A stretch of 64,000 bases of DNA from Dawidia soli (lineage in GTDB: Bacteria; Bacteroidota; Bacteroidia; Cytophagales; Cyclobacteriaceae): contig NZ_JAHESC010000010.1 in NCBI RefSeq assembly GCF_018598185.1, positions 106,148 to 170,147 of the forward strand. Direction: 5' to 3'. A program made the position numbers and the translations under genes. Position 1 is the stretch's first letter. Every line of letters begins with the position of its first letter. Below the pieces are notes generated by a model. That model made no database searches, was not told the DNA's origin, and saw only the letters and a list, made by a program, of their open reading frames with translations. This document shows, in pieces, positions 8,415 to 17,490 of the stretch.

Positions 8415-9353
8415 ATGAGACAACAGGGGCGTTATTATTTTTATCCCGTGCAGCACTGCAACATGTGCGGCGATACATCGGATCACCATCCTATTTTGGG
8501 GCACCGGCTGAACCGTTCACAAGGATTTCGGCCGCGTACCAAAACGGGTATTACCACGACGATTCAGAAATGCTCGCGGTGCGGGCTGATTTATGCCAAC
8601 CCCCAGCCGGTACCTTTCGATCTGCAAGATCACTATGGCGTGCCACCCGAGGACTACTGGAAGCCTGAATATTTCCAGTATGATGCGCATTATTTTTCAC
8701 AGGAGCTTGCCACGCTGCGCCAGCTCATGACCATCCAGCCGGGAATGAAAGCGATGGATATCGGCGCCGGTCTGGGCAAGTGTATGTTGTCGCTGGCCGG
8801 GGCTGGTTTCGACGCCTATGGATTTGAAGGCTCTGAATCATTTCACCAGCGTGCGCTGGAACGCATGAAGATCGACCCCAGCAAGCTGAAGCAAGGTACG
8901 ATGGAGAATGTTTCCTATGAACCGGAAACATTTGACTTTATCACCTTCGGTGCCGTGCTGGAGCACCTGTACGACCCGGCGCAAAGTATCGCCAAGGCCG
9001 TGACCTGGCTAAAGCCCGGCGGGGTCATGCACATTGAAGTACCATCTTCGCGCTACCTGATCAGCCGACTGATCAATACGTATTACAAACTGATTGCGAC
9101 AAACTATGTAACGAACCTCAGCCCGATGCACGAGCCGTATCACTTATTCGAGTTCGGACTCCGGTCGTTTGAGGAACATGCACAAAAGACCGGATATACG
9201 ATTGTCTTGCGCGAATACTATGTGTGCTCGATGGCGCCCTTCCCACGATTCTTACATCCGCTGCTGTCGTATATCATGAAGAAGACCGGCACGGGCATGC
9301 AGCTGGCAGTATGGCTGAAAAAAAATGATATGAATACGCACCGTGGATCTTAG
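8415..9353 (+). CDS. SAM-dependent methyltransferase with N-terminal zinc ribbon
   Basis: A 312-residue class I methyltransferase. Residues about 14-58 contain two Cys pairs (CNMC and CSRC) that would form a zinc ribbon, as in sugar C-methyltransferases and related enzymes of polysaccharide clusters. The Rossmann core starts with motif I, AMDIGAGLGKCMLSLAGAG, near residue 114, followed by an acidic motif II and FGAVLEHLYDP. It opens the glycan cluster and overlaps the next gene by 11 bases, so the two are probably translated together. A role in methylating a sugar or chain end is inferred from fold and position; the substrate is unknown. Confidence 0.8.
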   Translation: MRQQGRYYFYPVQHCNMCGDTSDHHPILGHRLNRSQGFRPRTKTGITTTIQKCSRCGLIYANPQPVPFDLQDHYGVPPEDYWKPEYFQYDAHYFSQELATLRQLMTIQPGMKAMDIGAGLGKCMLSLAGAGFDAYGFEGSESFHQRALERMKIDPSKLKQGTMENVSYEPETFDFITFGAVLEHLYDPAQSIAKAVTWLKPGGVMHIEVPSSRYLISRLINTYYKLIATNYVTNLSPMHEPYHLFEFGLRSFEEHAQKTGYTIVLREYYVCSMAPFPRFLHPLLSYIMKKTGTGMQLAVWLKKNDMNTHRGS

Positions 9354-10671
9354 AGATCTGATCGTAACACCGCTTGTGATCGTGCTGGTGTACATCAGCG
9401 CATACCTGTTGCGTGGCCGCGTAACCGACGGGATCACGCGACGGTATTTCATTCCGGCCTTAACGTGTAAGATCATCGGTGCGTTGGCGTTGGGCATACT
9501 GTACCAGTTTTACTACGGTGGCGGCGATACGTTCAACTTTCATACACACGGCAGCCGGCATATTTGGGAAGCTTTCTGGGATAGCCCGGAGAAAGGTTTA
9601 AAGCTGATGTTCTCCGATGGTACAGATTATCGGGGTATATACGAGTATGCGCGCCGTATTCCTTTCTTTCGTGATCCGACATCCTATACCGTCATACGAC
9701 TGGCGGCTTTTTTTGATCTTTTTACCTTTTCGGCATATTCCGCCACGGCGGTTCTTTTTTCGGTCATTAGTTTTATCGGCTTGTGGATGCTCTTTCAGAG
9801 TTTTTATGAAATTATGCCGGAACGGCACAAGTATATTGCCGCGGCGACCTTGTTTATACCGTCTGTCGTTTTTTGGGGATCGGGATTGCTGAAGGATACC
9901 ATTACGTTGGCTTGTTTGGGAATGGCGACATTTTGTGTTAAGCGCCTTTTTCTGGACCGGCGCGTGCGCGTGTCGTACGGTCTACTCTTGTTGGTGTCGC
10001 TCTATGGCATGTTCCTGATCAAAAAGTATATCCTTATAAATTATCTGCCCGCGGCGATTTTATGGATCTACACAGCCAACCTGGCGCATATACGTTCGAT
10101 GGTTTTTAAGATCCTGCTGTTCCCTTTTATTTCGGCGCTGGTCGTGGTGGCGGGATATTATGCCGTGCAACAGGTAAGCAAGGACGACCCGCGTTACGCG
10201 TTGAACAAGCTGAGTAACACGGCCAAGGTCACGGCATACGACATTGCCTACCAGACCGGTCGTGATGCTGGTAGTACGTATACGCTAGGCGAGCTTGACG
10301 GCTCTTTTGGGAGTATGATAAAGTTGGCGCCGCAAGCCGTGAACGTGTCGCTTTTCCGCCCGTATCTGTGGGAAGTACGCAATCCCCTGATGCTAATGTC
10401 TGCCATGGAAGCGATGATCTTGCTGGCGTTGACGCTCTATGTTCTGCGGGCACGCTGGACGCGGATCCTGTCCGTCCTGACCAACCCGCACGTGGTCTTC
10501 TGTTTGGTGTTCAGCATCACCTTTGCCTTTGCCGTGGGTGTGTCGACGTTCAACTTTGGTACGCTGAGCCGCTATAAGATACCGTCGCTGCCATTCTACA
10601 CGCTGGCGTTGATTCAGTTATATTTTTTGAAAAGCCCCAGCACCGTAGAAGAATTTGAACGCACGGAATAA
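9343..10671 (+). CDS. Polytopic membrane protein of the polysaccharide cluster
   Basis: A 442-residue protein with a GTG start and about 10-11 membrane helices. The loop after helix 2 carries the acidic motif YYGGGDTFNFHTHGSRH, and another loop carries SVVFWGSGLLKDT. An Asp in the first large external loop and long loops between helices resemble GT-C type glycosyltransferases or EpsG/Wzy-type polymerases, but no diagnostic motif lets me choose. It starts inside the methyltransferase gene (11-base overlap). Its 3' end overlaps the convergent glycosyltransferase gene by 58 bases. A polymerase, ligase or membrane glycosyltransferase role is inferred from context only. Confidence 0.7.
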   Translation: MDLRDLIVTPLVIVLVYISAYLLRGRVTDGITRRYFIPALTCKIIGALALGILYQFYYGGGDTFNFHTHGSRHIWEAFWDSPEKGLKLMFSDGTDYRGIYEYARRIPFFRDPTSYTVIRLAAFFDLFTFSAYSATAVLFSVISFIGLWMLFQSFYEIMPERHKYIAAATLFIPSVVFWGSGLLKDTITLACLGMATFCVKRLFLDRRVRVSYGLLLLVSLYGMFLIKKYILINYLPAAILWIYTANLAHIRSMVFKILLFPFISALVVVAGYYAVQQVSKDDPRYALNKLSNTAKVTAYDIAYQTGRDAGSTYTLGELDGSFGSMIKLAPQAVNVSLFRPYLWEVRNPLMLMSAMEAMILLALTLYVLRARWTRILSVLTNPHVVFCLVFSITFAFAVGVSTFNFGTLSRYKIPSLPFYTLALIQLYFLKSPSTVEEFERTE

Positions 10672-11702
10672 GCGCGGATGATCTTTTCGCGTCCGTTTTC
10701 TCCAAAGGCTTGACGCATGTCAGGGCGTTGAATGAGCTCTTCCAGCGCGCTAAGCCACGCTTGTGGGGTGTCACACAAAAATCCATTCCGGCCATGGTCT
10801 ACGATCTCGGTGTTGACGCCGACCGGCGAAATGACGGCCGGTATTTTCAGCGCCATGTATTGCAAGGCCTTGAATCCACACTTGCCTTTAGCCCAGATGT
10901 CGTCGGTCAGGGGCATGATGCCAATGTCGATCTGCAACAAGTCTTCTGCTTCCTGCTCTTTGCGCCAGGGCACAAAACGGAAGTTCTTCAAGGCCAGGGT
11001 GGGCGCCTTGTCGGCAATGACCACAAACTCGATGCTGTCGCCATGACGTGCTTCCAGTGTTTGCAGTACCGGCACGATGTCGTCAAGGTATTTCAAAGTG
11101 GAGTGCGACCCTGTCCAGCCCAGGGTAGTAACGGCTTTGCGCGGCTGCGGCGGGTAGAGGGCCGGGTTGTGCAGGTGGTCGGTGTCGATGGTGGTGGGAT
11201 TGATCACCACGTGTGGATTGAATTGCCGGGCATAATCGGCCAGATAGGCATTGCCGCAACTCACCTTGTGGCTCCAGCGGCAGATCGACGCCACTTTGCT
11301 GTGCCACTTGATGCGAGCAGCGATGCTGTTGGCATCGGATGTATTGGCCAGCCAGATGGCATCGTCGAAGTCATAGATGATTTTTTTCCGTAAGATCTTC
11401 GCGATGAACCACTCGAATACGGGGGGACCGACGGGCATGGTTTCACGGTGAATAAAGACCAGGTCGTATGAAAGAAGCAGGAAAGGCACCCATGTCCTTC
11501 GCACCAGGCCTCGTAGAAATCCCATGGCCTTTTGAACGGTATGGCCTTTCTTGTACAGGATTCTCCAGGCCTGGAGGTCCCAAAACGATTGGTACCGGTA
11601 GGAGATGCCGGTGGTGGCCAACAGGGAAAAATACTGTTCAAACCGAAAGCGCTGGGAGGGCGATTCTTTTACCGGATACGGTATGAGCAAAAATAATTTC
11701 AT
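10614..11702 (-). CDS. GT4-type glycosyltransferase
   Basis: A 362-residue GT-B fold glycosyltransferase. The N-terminal domain begins MKLFLLIPYPVKESPSQRFR. It has the inter-domain YDFDDAIW motif, then the C-terminal nucleotide-sugar domain with LGWTGSHSTLKYL and KCGFKALQYMALKIPAV in place of the usual E-x7-E helix. It is cytoplasmic or peripheral at the inner membrane. It is the only gene of the polysaccharide cluster on the minus strand. Its 3' end runs 58 bases into the convergent membrane-protein gene, and just beyond its 5' end lies a broken glycosyltransferase. That arrangement suggests local rearrangement. Donor and acceptor sugars cannot be told. Confidence 0.85.
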   Translation of the reverse strand: MKLFLLIPYPVKESPSQRFRFEQYFSLLATTGISYRYQSFWDLQAWRILYKKGHTVQKAMGFLRGLVRRTWVPFLLLSYDLVFIHRETMPVGPPVFEWFIAKILRKKIIYDFDDAIWLANTSDANSIAARIKWHSKVASICRWSHKVSCGNAYLADYARQFNPHVVINPTTIDTDHLHNPALYPPQPRKAVTTLGWTGSHSTLKYLDDIVPVLQTLEARHGDSIEFVVIADKAPTLALKNFRFVPWRKEQEAEDLLQIDIGIMPLTDDIWAKGKCGFKALQYMALKIPAVISPVGVNTEIVDHGRNGFLCDTPQAWLSALEELIQRPDMRQAFGENGREKIIRAYSVRSNSSTVLGLFKKYN

Positions 11703-11769
11703 TCTAAATTCACCTAAAAGTCGGGAATTAGCTAGAATTTAGCGTCTTTCTACCCCAGGAACTTTCCGA

Positions 11770-12110
11770 ATGAGTCCGCAAATATCATTCATCATACCGC
11801 TTTACAACGAGGCGCAGGTATTTCAGAAGCTTATCCAACGGATCAATGCGTTGGCAGAACGCGTGGAGCAAAGCCTCGAGGTAATTGGCCCCCGGCGATA
11901 TCCGCGCTTTTGGTACTGGCCTACGCGCGTAAGTATTCCTTTGTTTTGTTGAACATCCCCTGCATGACGGTCGTTATTTTTGTCGTGTTGCTTTGCCTGC
12001 TTCCGGTCTGCTATGCCGGTGGTCGCCCATGTTGCAAATCTCGTTTATCCTTTGCCGGTGCAAGCGTTCAGGACGATGCGATAACGGCGAAGACACCCTG
12101 GAAAATAGTC
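11770..12110 (+). pseudogene. Remnant of a GT2 glycosyltransferase gene
   Basis: From the ATG at 11770 about 39 residues read as the start of a GT2 (dolichol-phosphate-mannose-synthase-like) enzyme: MSPQISFIIPLYNEAQVFQK and so on. The similarity then stops abruptly near 11886, and the frame ends at 11952 with no catalytic DxD or QxxRW region. Another frame from about 11890 gives a hydrophobic stretch (ISALLVLAYARKYSFVLLNI...) that could be a C-terminal membrane part. The simplest reading is an internal deletion that removed most of the enzyme. It lies directly upstream of the ABC transporter permease. Confidence 0.6.
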
Positions 12111-12115
12111 GTACC

Positions 12116-12949
12116 ATGAAGGATCTGAAGGATGTATTGATCATAGAACCCCCGCGTAAGTTTTCCCTGAATCTTACGGAGATCTGGCAATACCGCGAGC
12201 TGTTCTATTTTTTTACCTGGCGCGACGTCAAGGTGAAATACAAACAAACGGCCCTCGGTGTGGTCTGGGTCGTCATGCAGCCGTTGCTCATGGTGGTCAT
12301 TTTTACATTGTTCTTCGGGCGCACGCTGAAGATCAACACGGCTCCCCTGCCATACCCATTGTTCGTCTTTTCGGGCTTGTTGTTGTGGAATTTTTTCTCT
12401 TCCAGTATCATCACTGCGGGGAACAGCATGCTGAACAACGCCTCCATCATTAAGAAGATATATTTTCCGCGGATCATCATTCCAACCTCGTCGCTACTTG
12501 TATCTTTCATCGATCTGTCCATTGCCTTTGTGGTCTTTCTCGGTATGCTGATGTACTATGCTGTAGACGTATCGTTACTGTCGATGCTGATCTTCTGGCC
12601 GCTGGCGTTGCTCATTACGGTGATAGGTACGCTGGGGCTTGGCAGTCTGCTGTCGGCGCTCACGGTAAAGTATCGCGACTTCCGCTATGTGGTGCCCTTT
12701 GGTCTGCAGCTGGCGCTGTTCGTCAGCCCTGTGATCTATCCCGCCACCGTCACCGGCCACGCGTGGGTCGGCTATTGCCTGGCTGTCAACCCCATGTATG
12801 CGGCCATTACCCTGTTCCGCGCCGGGTTGATGCCGATGACGTTTGATATGCCGTTGTTGTTTATAAGTATGGTATCGACAGTTATTTTTCTGATGCTCGG
12901 ATTATATTATTTTAGAAGAACGGAAGCATATTTTGCTGACATCGCGTGA
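12116..12949 (+). CDS. Polysaccharide ABC exporter, permease subunit (Wzm type)
   Basis: A 277-residue ABC-2 permease that, with the next gene's ATPase, would move an undecaprenyl-linked polysaccharide across the inner membrane. About six helices are visible. The N-terminal cytoplasmic segment YFFTWRDVKVKYKQTALG is typical of the Wzm/KpsM/TagG family. An upstream in-frame Met at 11993 would add 41 residues with no membrane or family character, so the ATG at 12116 (MKDLKDVLIIEPP) is preferred. Its last codons overlap the GTG start of the ATPase gene in a GTGA, indicating translational coupling. Confidence 0.9.
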   Translation: MKDLKDVLIIEPPRKFSLNLTEIWQYRELFYFFTWRDVKVKYKQTALGVVWVVMQPLLMVVIFTLFFGRTLKINTAPLPYPLFVFSGLLLWNFFSSSIITAGNSMLNNASIIKKIYFPRIIIPTSSLLVSFIDLSIAFVVFLGMLMYYAVDVSLLSMLIFWPLALLITVIGTLGLGSLLSALTVKYRDFRYVVPFGLQLALFVSPVIYPATVTGHAWVGYCLAVNPMYAAITLFRAGLMPMTFDMPLLFISMVSTVIFLMLGLYYFRRTEAYFADIA

Positions 12950-14103
12950 AATCAATCTTAGACATTGAGCATATCTCCAAGCTCTTTCTGATCAGTCATC
13001 AAGGGCTTCCCTATTTAAGTTTGCGTGAGCGTCTTACGGGACTTTTGCGTGGCCGCGAAAAACAAGAACCGTTCTGGGCTTTACAAGACATATCGTTTTC
13101 GGTGGCGCCGGGCGAATCGCTCGGTATTATCGGTAAGAACGGCGCCGGTAAGTCGACCTTGTTGAAGATCCTTTCGCGCATTACGACGCCTACCAGTGGC
13201 CGCATCGTGAGCCGTGGGCGTATCGCCAGCTTGCTGGAAGTGGGCACAGGCTTTCACCTGGAGCTGACGGGCCGGGAAAACATCTATATGAACGGGTCGA
13301 TCCTGGGCATGCGTCGTGCGGAGATCGCCGCAAGTTTCGATCAGATCGTAGACTTCAGCGGCGTCGAGAACTTTCTCGATACGCCCATAAAGCATTACTC
13401 CAGCGGCATGCAATTGCGCCTGGCGTTTGCCGTAGCCGCGCACCTGGAGCCGGAGATATTGATTATCGATGAAGTATTGGCGGTGGGCGACGCAGAGTTT
13501 CAGAAGAAGTGTCTGAAGAAAATGGAAGATGTGGCCGGGCAAGGCCGGACGATCTTGTTTGTAAGCCATAACATGGATGCGGTAACTTCGCTGTGTAAGA
13601 AGGGTGTCTTTTTGAAGCAGGGACGCGTGGAGGGGTATGGCGACATTCACGAGATCGTACGGGACTACTATGATGAAACGCATCACAACAGCATGACGCT
13701 GGAGAAAGGAGCGGTGCGCGCGATCGGGATTGTACAGCAGGATGACAAGCTTGTGCTCAGCGTCTCGTACGAGCACGATGCGGTGATCGATTTTCCGAAC
13801 CTGGGTTTTTCGATCCGCGATATGTTCGGCCACCCGCTGGCCGGCACCAACCCCATGAAGTCCCAAGTGGATATGCGTCCGTATAAGCCCGCGCGCGCGG
13901 GACACATCGAGGTGGTCATTTCGTCGCCGAAGCTGATGGAAGGAACGTATCAGCTGTACGTGTGGTTTGGCGACAGCCGCCGGAATTTCTTTGAAACGAA
14001 AGACCCCATCCTGTTTCAGGTAACGAAGATGAGTACCGGACAAGGCCGCAATGCCAAGCTTGACGGCTATATAATTCCTGAATGCCAGTGGAACTTTTTC
14101 TGA
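12946..14103 (+). CDS. Polysaccharide ABC exporter, ATPase subunit (Wzt type)
   Basis: A 385-residue ATPase with a GTG start. Walker A GKNGAGKST is near residue 63, the signature HYSSGMQLRLAFAVA near 149, Walker B ILIIDEVLAVGD near 170, and the switch His in LFVSHNMD. Residues about 250-385 form an extra C-terminal domain of the Wzt_C kind, which in O-antigen exporters recognises the non-reducing end of the glycan. Combined with nearby methyltransferases, this fits an ABC-dependent route in which chain length is set by terminal modification, though that is inferred. It overlaps wzm by four bases and is followed after nine bases by a methyltransferase gene. Confidence 0.9.
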   Translation: MKSILDIEHISKLFLISHQGLPYLSLRERLTGLLRGREKQEPFWALQDISFSVAPGESLGIIGKNGAGKSTLLKILSRITTPTSGRIVSRGRIASLLEVGTGFHLELTGRENIYMNGSILGMRRAEIAASFDQIVDFSGVENFLDTPIKHYSSGMQLRLAFAVAAHLEPEILIIDEVLAVGDAEFQKKCLKKMEDVAGQGRTILFVSHNMDAVTSLCKKGVFLKQGRVEGYGDIHEIVRDYYDETHHNSMTLEKGAVRAIGIVQQDDKLVLSVSYEHDAVIDFPNLGFSIRDMFGHPLAGTNPMKSQVDMRPYKPARAGHIEVVISSPKLMEGTYQLYVWFGDSRRNFFETKDPILFQVTKMSTGQGRNAKLDGYIIPECQWNFF

Positions 14104-14112
14104 CGACTTGCT

Positions 14113-14826
14113 ATGCTTGAACCATTAAAGAAAATATACCGGAAGGTTAAGTACGGTGTTTTTACAACCCGGGATAAGGAATATATAAAATATCACAAGA
14201 ATCGACGGCAAATGCTGCTGGATGCTTACCTGGAAAAGCATGCTGTACGAAAGCTTCAGATCGGGGCACAATGCAACTCGATCGACGGATGGCTCAATGT
14301 GGATATCCATCCAAAGGATAACGCAGTGGCCTATATGGATGCAACAGAAACGTTTCCGTTGCCTGACAATTCACTGGATTATGTTTTTAGCGAGCACATG
14401 ATCGAGCACGTGACACTCGAAGGCGGTACGGCCATGCTGAAAGAGTGTTACCGCACGCTGAAGCCGGGCGGCAAGATCCGGATCGCCACGCCCGACATGC
14501 AAACCCTCGTGCGGGTGTTGTCCCATCCCGGCGACCCCGCGGTGCAAGGGTATATCCGGTTTTATATCGACCGGTTTGTGGGAGCGGGGATTCCGTACGA
14601 TCCGGCCTATATGATCAATACATTGTTCTACCAGTTTGGACACCGGTTTATTTACAATGAAGCCACGCTTTCGCATGTGCTGAAACAAGCAGGCTTTAAA
14701 AATGTGCGGCGGTGTTCGGTAGGCCAGAGCGACGACCCGGCACTGCAGAACATCGAGCAGCATGCGAAGGAGATCGGCGAACAGAACAATGCGCTGGAGA
14801 CGATGGTGATGGAAGGTACAAAATAA
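14113..14826 (+). CDS. SAM-dependent methyltransferase
   Basis: A 237-residue methyltransferase-like protein. Motif I is weak (LQIGAQCNSIDGWLNVDIHP), and the family features are VFSEHMIEHVTLEGG and ECYRTLKPGGKIRIATPDM. These place it with predicted methyltransferases commonly found in LPS and capsule clusters. It follows the Wzt gene and could be the enzyme that caps the glycan chain read by the Wzt C-terminal domain, but this is inference. Its stop overlaps the start of the next glycosyltransferase in TAATG, so both are probably translated from one message. Confidence 0.8.
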   Translation: MLEPLKKIYRKVKYGVFTTRDKEYIKYHKNRRQMLLDAYLEKHAVRKLQIGAQCNSIDGWLNVDIHPKDNAVAYMDATETFPLPDNSLDYVFSEHMIEHVTLEGGTAMLKECYRTLKPGGKIRIATPDMQTLVRVLSHPGDPAVQGYIRFYIDRFVGAGIPYDPAYMINTLFYQFGHRFIYNEATLSHVLKQAGFKNVRRCSVGQSDDPALQNIEQHAKEIGEQNNALETMVMEGTK

Positions 14827-15785
14827 TGGCGGCGGTTTCTGTGATGATCCCCGTGTACAACGCGGGAAAATATATCGGCGCGACGATCGAGTCGGTGCTG
14901 CATCAAACCTTCGGGGACTGGGAGCTGATCGTCGTAGACGACTGTTCTACCGATGATACCGTGGCGGTTGTCGAGCGCTATGTTCAGCAGGATACTCGCG
15001 TGAAACTATACCGCAACAGCGCCAACCTGGGGATGATGCGTAATTGGAACAACGGTCTGCCGTACTGCACCGGCCGGTATTTTGCCAAGCTGGACGCCGA
15101 TGATCTGTGGCACCCGGCGATGTTGCAAACCTGCTATACCGTGCTGGAGCAGGAGGCGTCGGTGGGCATGGTGTTCTCGCGCTATCGCCTGATCGACGAG
15201 CACGGCGTGGACTTGCCTGCCGTGGACGAGCCCCTGCCGGCGTTTGCCCGCAATACTTCTTTTTGCGGTGTGGACCTGGTGAAGCGCGGTACTTACGGAA
15301 TGCTGGCCGACAATGTGATGAAACAGGGTATCGGTCTGATCCGCCGTCGCCTCTTTGACGAGCTGGGACCTTTCTCGTTGCACGATGCCGGCGATACCGA
15401 AATGTGGTTTCGCATTGCCGCGCACTATCGCATTTATGGAATCGATGCCGTGTATTATTCATACCGGATATGGCCCGATAATTTCACGCGCACACAGGTG
15501 CTGAAACAGGGGAAGCGGGATCGAAACCTGTACGAGGTACGTGCGCTGATCCTCGATTATTACCGGCAGCAGGGACTGATCACGTCGGCGGAGCACGGGG
15601 CGTTTACGCGGGACAACCAATACGAATATGACAAGAGCCGTGTGTATGCCTATCGCCTGCAGGGAAAATGGCCGCAGGCGTTGGCGACGCTGTTGACGAA
15701 TTTCCTGCGCTATCCCGTCAGAACCTGTGCGTTTTATACTACGCGACTGCGCGAGCGGATGGCTTCTAAACCGAAGACAATATGA
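14826..15785 (+). CDS. GT2 family glycosyltransferase
   Basis: A 319-residue GT-A enzyme. The start MAAVSVMIPVYNAGKYIG is followed by the nucleotide-binding VVDDCSTDDT at about residues 35-44 and the metal-binding KLDADDLWHP near 92. A longer frame begins at 14712 but lies over the methyltransferase gene, so the ATG at 14826 is chosen. The C-terminal third is helical and basic and may touch the membrane. It is part of a run of genes joined by four-base overlaps. Sugar specificity cannot be told. Confidence 0.88.
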   Translation: MAAVSVMIPVYNAGKYIGATIESVLHQTFGDWELIVVDDCSTDDTVAVVERYVQQDTRVKLYRNSANLGMMRNWNNGLPYCTGRYFAKLDADDLWHPAMLQTCYTVLEQEASVGMVFSRYRLIDEHGVDLPAVDEPLPAFARNTSFCGVDLVKRGTYGMLADNVMKQGIGLIRRRLFDELGPFSLHDAGDTEMWFRIAAHYRIYGIDAVYYSYRIWPDNFTRTQVLKQGKRDRNLYEVRALILDYYRQQGLITSAEHGAFTRDNQYEYDKSRVYAYRLQGKWPQALATLLTNFLRYPVRTCAFYTTRLRERMASKPKTI

Positions 15786-16681
15786 TTAAAGTGGGCTTTT
15801 GCGTATCGTACGACTGGGAGTTTCTGAAAAGATCTCTGCCCCCTATCTATGATCACGCGGATAAGATCTGTTTTTCGCTGGACAAAAACCGGCGCAGCTG
15901 GAGTCAGCAACCTTACGCGTTTGATGAAGCCGCCTTTGCCGCCTGGCTTCAGCAGGCTGACCCGCAGAAAAAGATCGACCTCTACGAAGACGACTTTTCA
16001 CTCCCTGAATTGACAGCCTTGCAGAACGACAGCCGGCAGCGTATGTTGATGGCCCAGCGCCTGGGAGAAGGGGGCTGGCACGTACAGGTGGACAGTGATG
16101 AATATTTTCTGGACTTTGAGGCGTTTGTGCGGTTCCTTCTGAAAATAAACCCGGCGCCGACCGGCAAAGAGAAACCGCTGAATGTTTGTCCCTGCCTGGT
16201 ACCGTTGATTAAGCGTGTGCCTGGCGGGTACTTATATGTAGACTTTCAGGGCTATCCAGAAGTTGCACCTATGGCCACCACCCGGCCTCACTATAAAGCC
16301 GCCCGCAGAAGCGGTCATTTCAACAAGGTTGCTCCCAGCTATGTGATACATGAGACCTGGGCGCGTTCGGACGACGCGCTCTGGTATAAGATCAGCAACT
16401 GGGGCCATTCGGATGATGAGCTGAATGACCAGCGTGTACGACAGAGTTATTACAACCTGTGGAAGGCGATGGATGCGTTCAACTATCAATACATAAAGGA
16501 CTTCCATCCGGGAAAGGCTACCGACTGGCCGGCGCTCGGGTTCTGCGCGGCAGAGTCGGTGGAGGAGTTCATGCGCAACTATACACCGCCGCCGTTTCCA
16601 CTTTCTTCAGGGGCCTTGTGGATAAAAAACAATCGGACCGTGGCCCGGATAAAGGCGCTGTATCATAAACTGTTTCGATGA
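15782..16681 (+). CDS. Probable glycosyltransferase, GT-A like
   Basis: A 299-residue protein beginning MIKVGFCVSYDWEFLKRSLP. It has the alternating beta/alpha start of a GT-A fold and a DSDEYF motif near residue 101 that resembles the DxD metal site. It lacks the standard VVDDGS segment of GT2 enzymes, so the family assignment is by analogy. The C-terminal half has His/Trp-rich parts such as HETWARSDDALWYKI. It overlaps its neighbours by ATGA on both sides, inside the glycosyltransferase operon. A glycosyl transfer role is likely from context. Confidence 0.65.
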   Translation: MIKVGFCVSYDWEFLKRSLPPIYDHADKICFSLDKNRRSWSQQPYAFDEAAFAAWLQQADPQKKIDLYEDDFSLPELTALQNDSRQRMLMAQRLGEGGWHVQVDSDEYFLDFEAFVRFLLKINPAPTGKEKPLNVCPCLVPLIKRVPGGYLYVDFQGYPEVAPMATTRPHYKAARRSGHFNKVAPSYVIHETWARSDDALWYKISNWGHSDDELNDQRVRQSYYNLWKAMDAFNYQYIKDFHPGKATDWPALGFCAAESVEEFMRNYTPPPFPLSSGALWIKNNRTVARIKALYHKLFR

Positions 16682-17490
16682 TGGAGCTGTCGATCGTCAT
16701 CATAAACTACAATACATTCGAGCTGACCTGTCAGTGCATCGATAGTATTGTCGATAAAACCCACGACGTGTCCTACGAGATCATCGTAGTGGACAATGCC
16801 TCGCACGAGCGGGACCCCCAGGAGTTTGCACGTCGCTATCCGCAGATCAAGCTGGTGCGGAGCGAAAAGAATGTGGGTTTCGCCGGGGGCAATAACCTGG
16901 GTATAGCCGTGGCCGAAGGACAGTATATTGTGTTGCTCAACAGTGATACGGTGCTGTTGAACAACGCTATGGCTGTTTGCCTCAATTACCTGAAGGCCCA
17001 TCCCGACGTGGCAGTGGTGGGATCTGCTCTTTTTTATCCCGATGGTACCCGGCAGCATAACTGCCAGCGGTTTCCATCCATTCGCTATAAGCTTTTCGAG
17101 TTGTTTCGGCTCCAGAAGTTTTTGCCCCGCAAAACCGGGGGGAAGATCTTGCTGGGAGGGTTCTTTGATCACGCCGAGCCTGTCGAAACCGACTGGATCT
17201 GGGGCACGTACTTTATGTTTGAAAAGAAACTGTTGAACCGCCTGAAGGGGGGGAAGTTGGCCGAAACATTTTTTATGTACGGAGAAGATGTGCAGTGGTG
17301 CCTGGAGTTTCGCAAGCTGGGCTACCGCATAGCCTATGAGCCGGCCGCCCACGTGCTGCATTTGATGGGAAAAAGCGGAGGTGCCAAAACGGACCTCATG
17401 AAGAAAAATGAGGCAACGTTCATGCAGTTGTATTATACACCCCTGGAGCGTTTCCTGATCAGGCAGTTAAACCGTTTACTCGCGCCATGA
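16678..17490 (+). CDS. GT2 family glycosyltransferase, rhamnosyltransferase-like
   Basis: A 270-residue GT-A enzyme of the WbbL type. It has IIVVDNASHE at about residues 38-47, NVGFAGGNNLGI near 70, the metal-binding LLNSDT near 88, and WIWGTYFMFEK followed by FMYGEDVQWC near 200, all features of this branch. Many members transfer rhamnose from a nucleotide donor, but the donor here is not shown. Two Met codons open the frame; the first overlaps the preceding gene's stop. The gene ends with an ATGA overlap into the next glycosyltransferase. Confidence 0.88.
   Translation: MMELSIVIINYNTFELTCQCIDSIVDKTHDVSYEIIVVDNASHERDPQEFARRYPQIKLVRSEKNVGFAGGNNLGIAVAEGQYIVLLNSDTVLLNNAMAVCLNYLKAHPDVAVVGSALFYPDGTRQHNCQRFPSIRYKLFELFRLQKFLPRKTGGKILLGGFFDHAEPVETDWIWGTYFMFEKKLLNRLKGGKLAETFFMYGEDVQWCLEFRKLGYRIAYEPAAHVLHLMGKSGGAKTDLMKKNEATFMQLYYTPLERFLIRQLNRLLAP

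Noticed and set aside
13081..14043. 320-codon minus-strand ORF
   Set aside because: Antisense to the Wzt gene with its complete ABC motifs.
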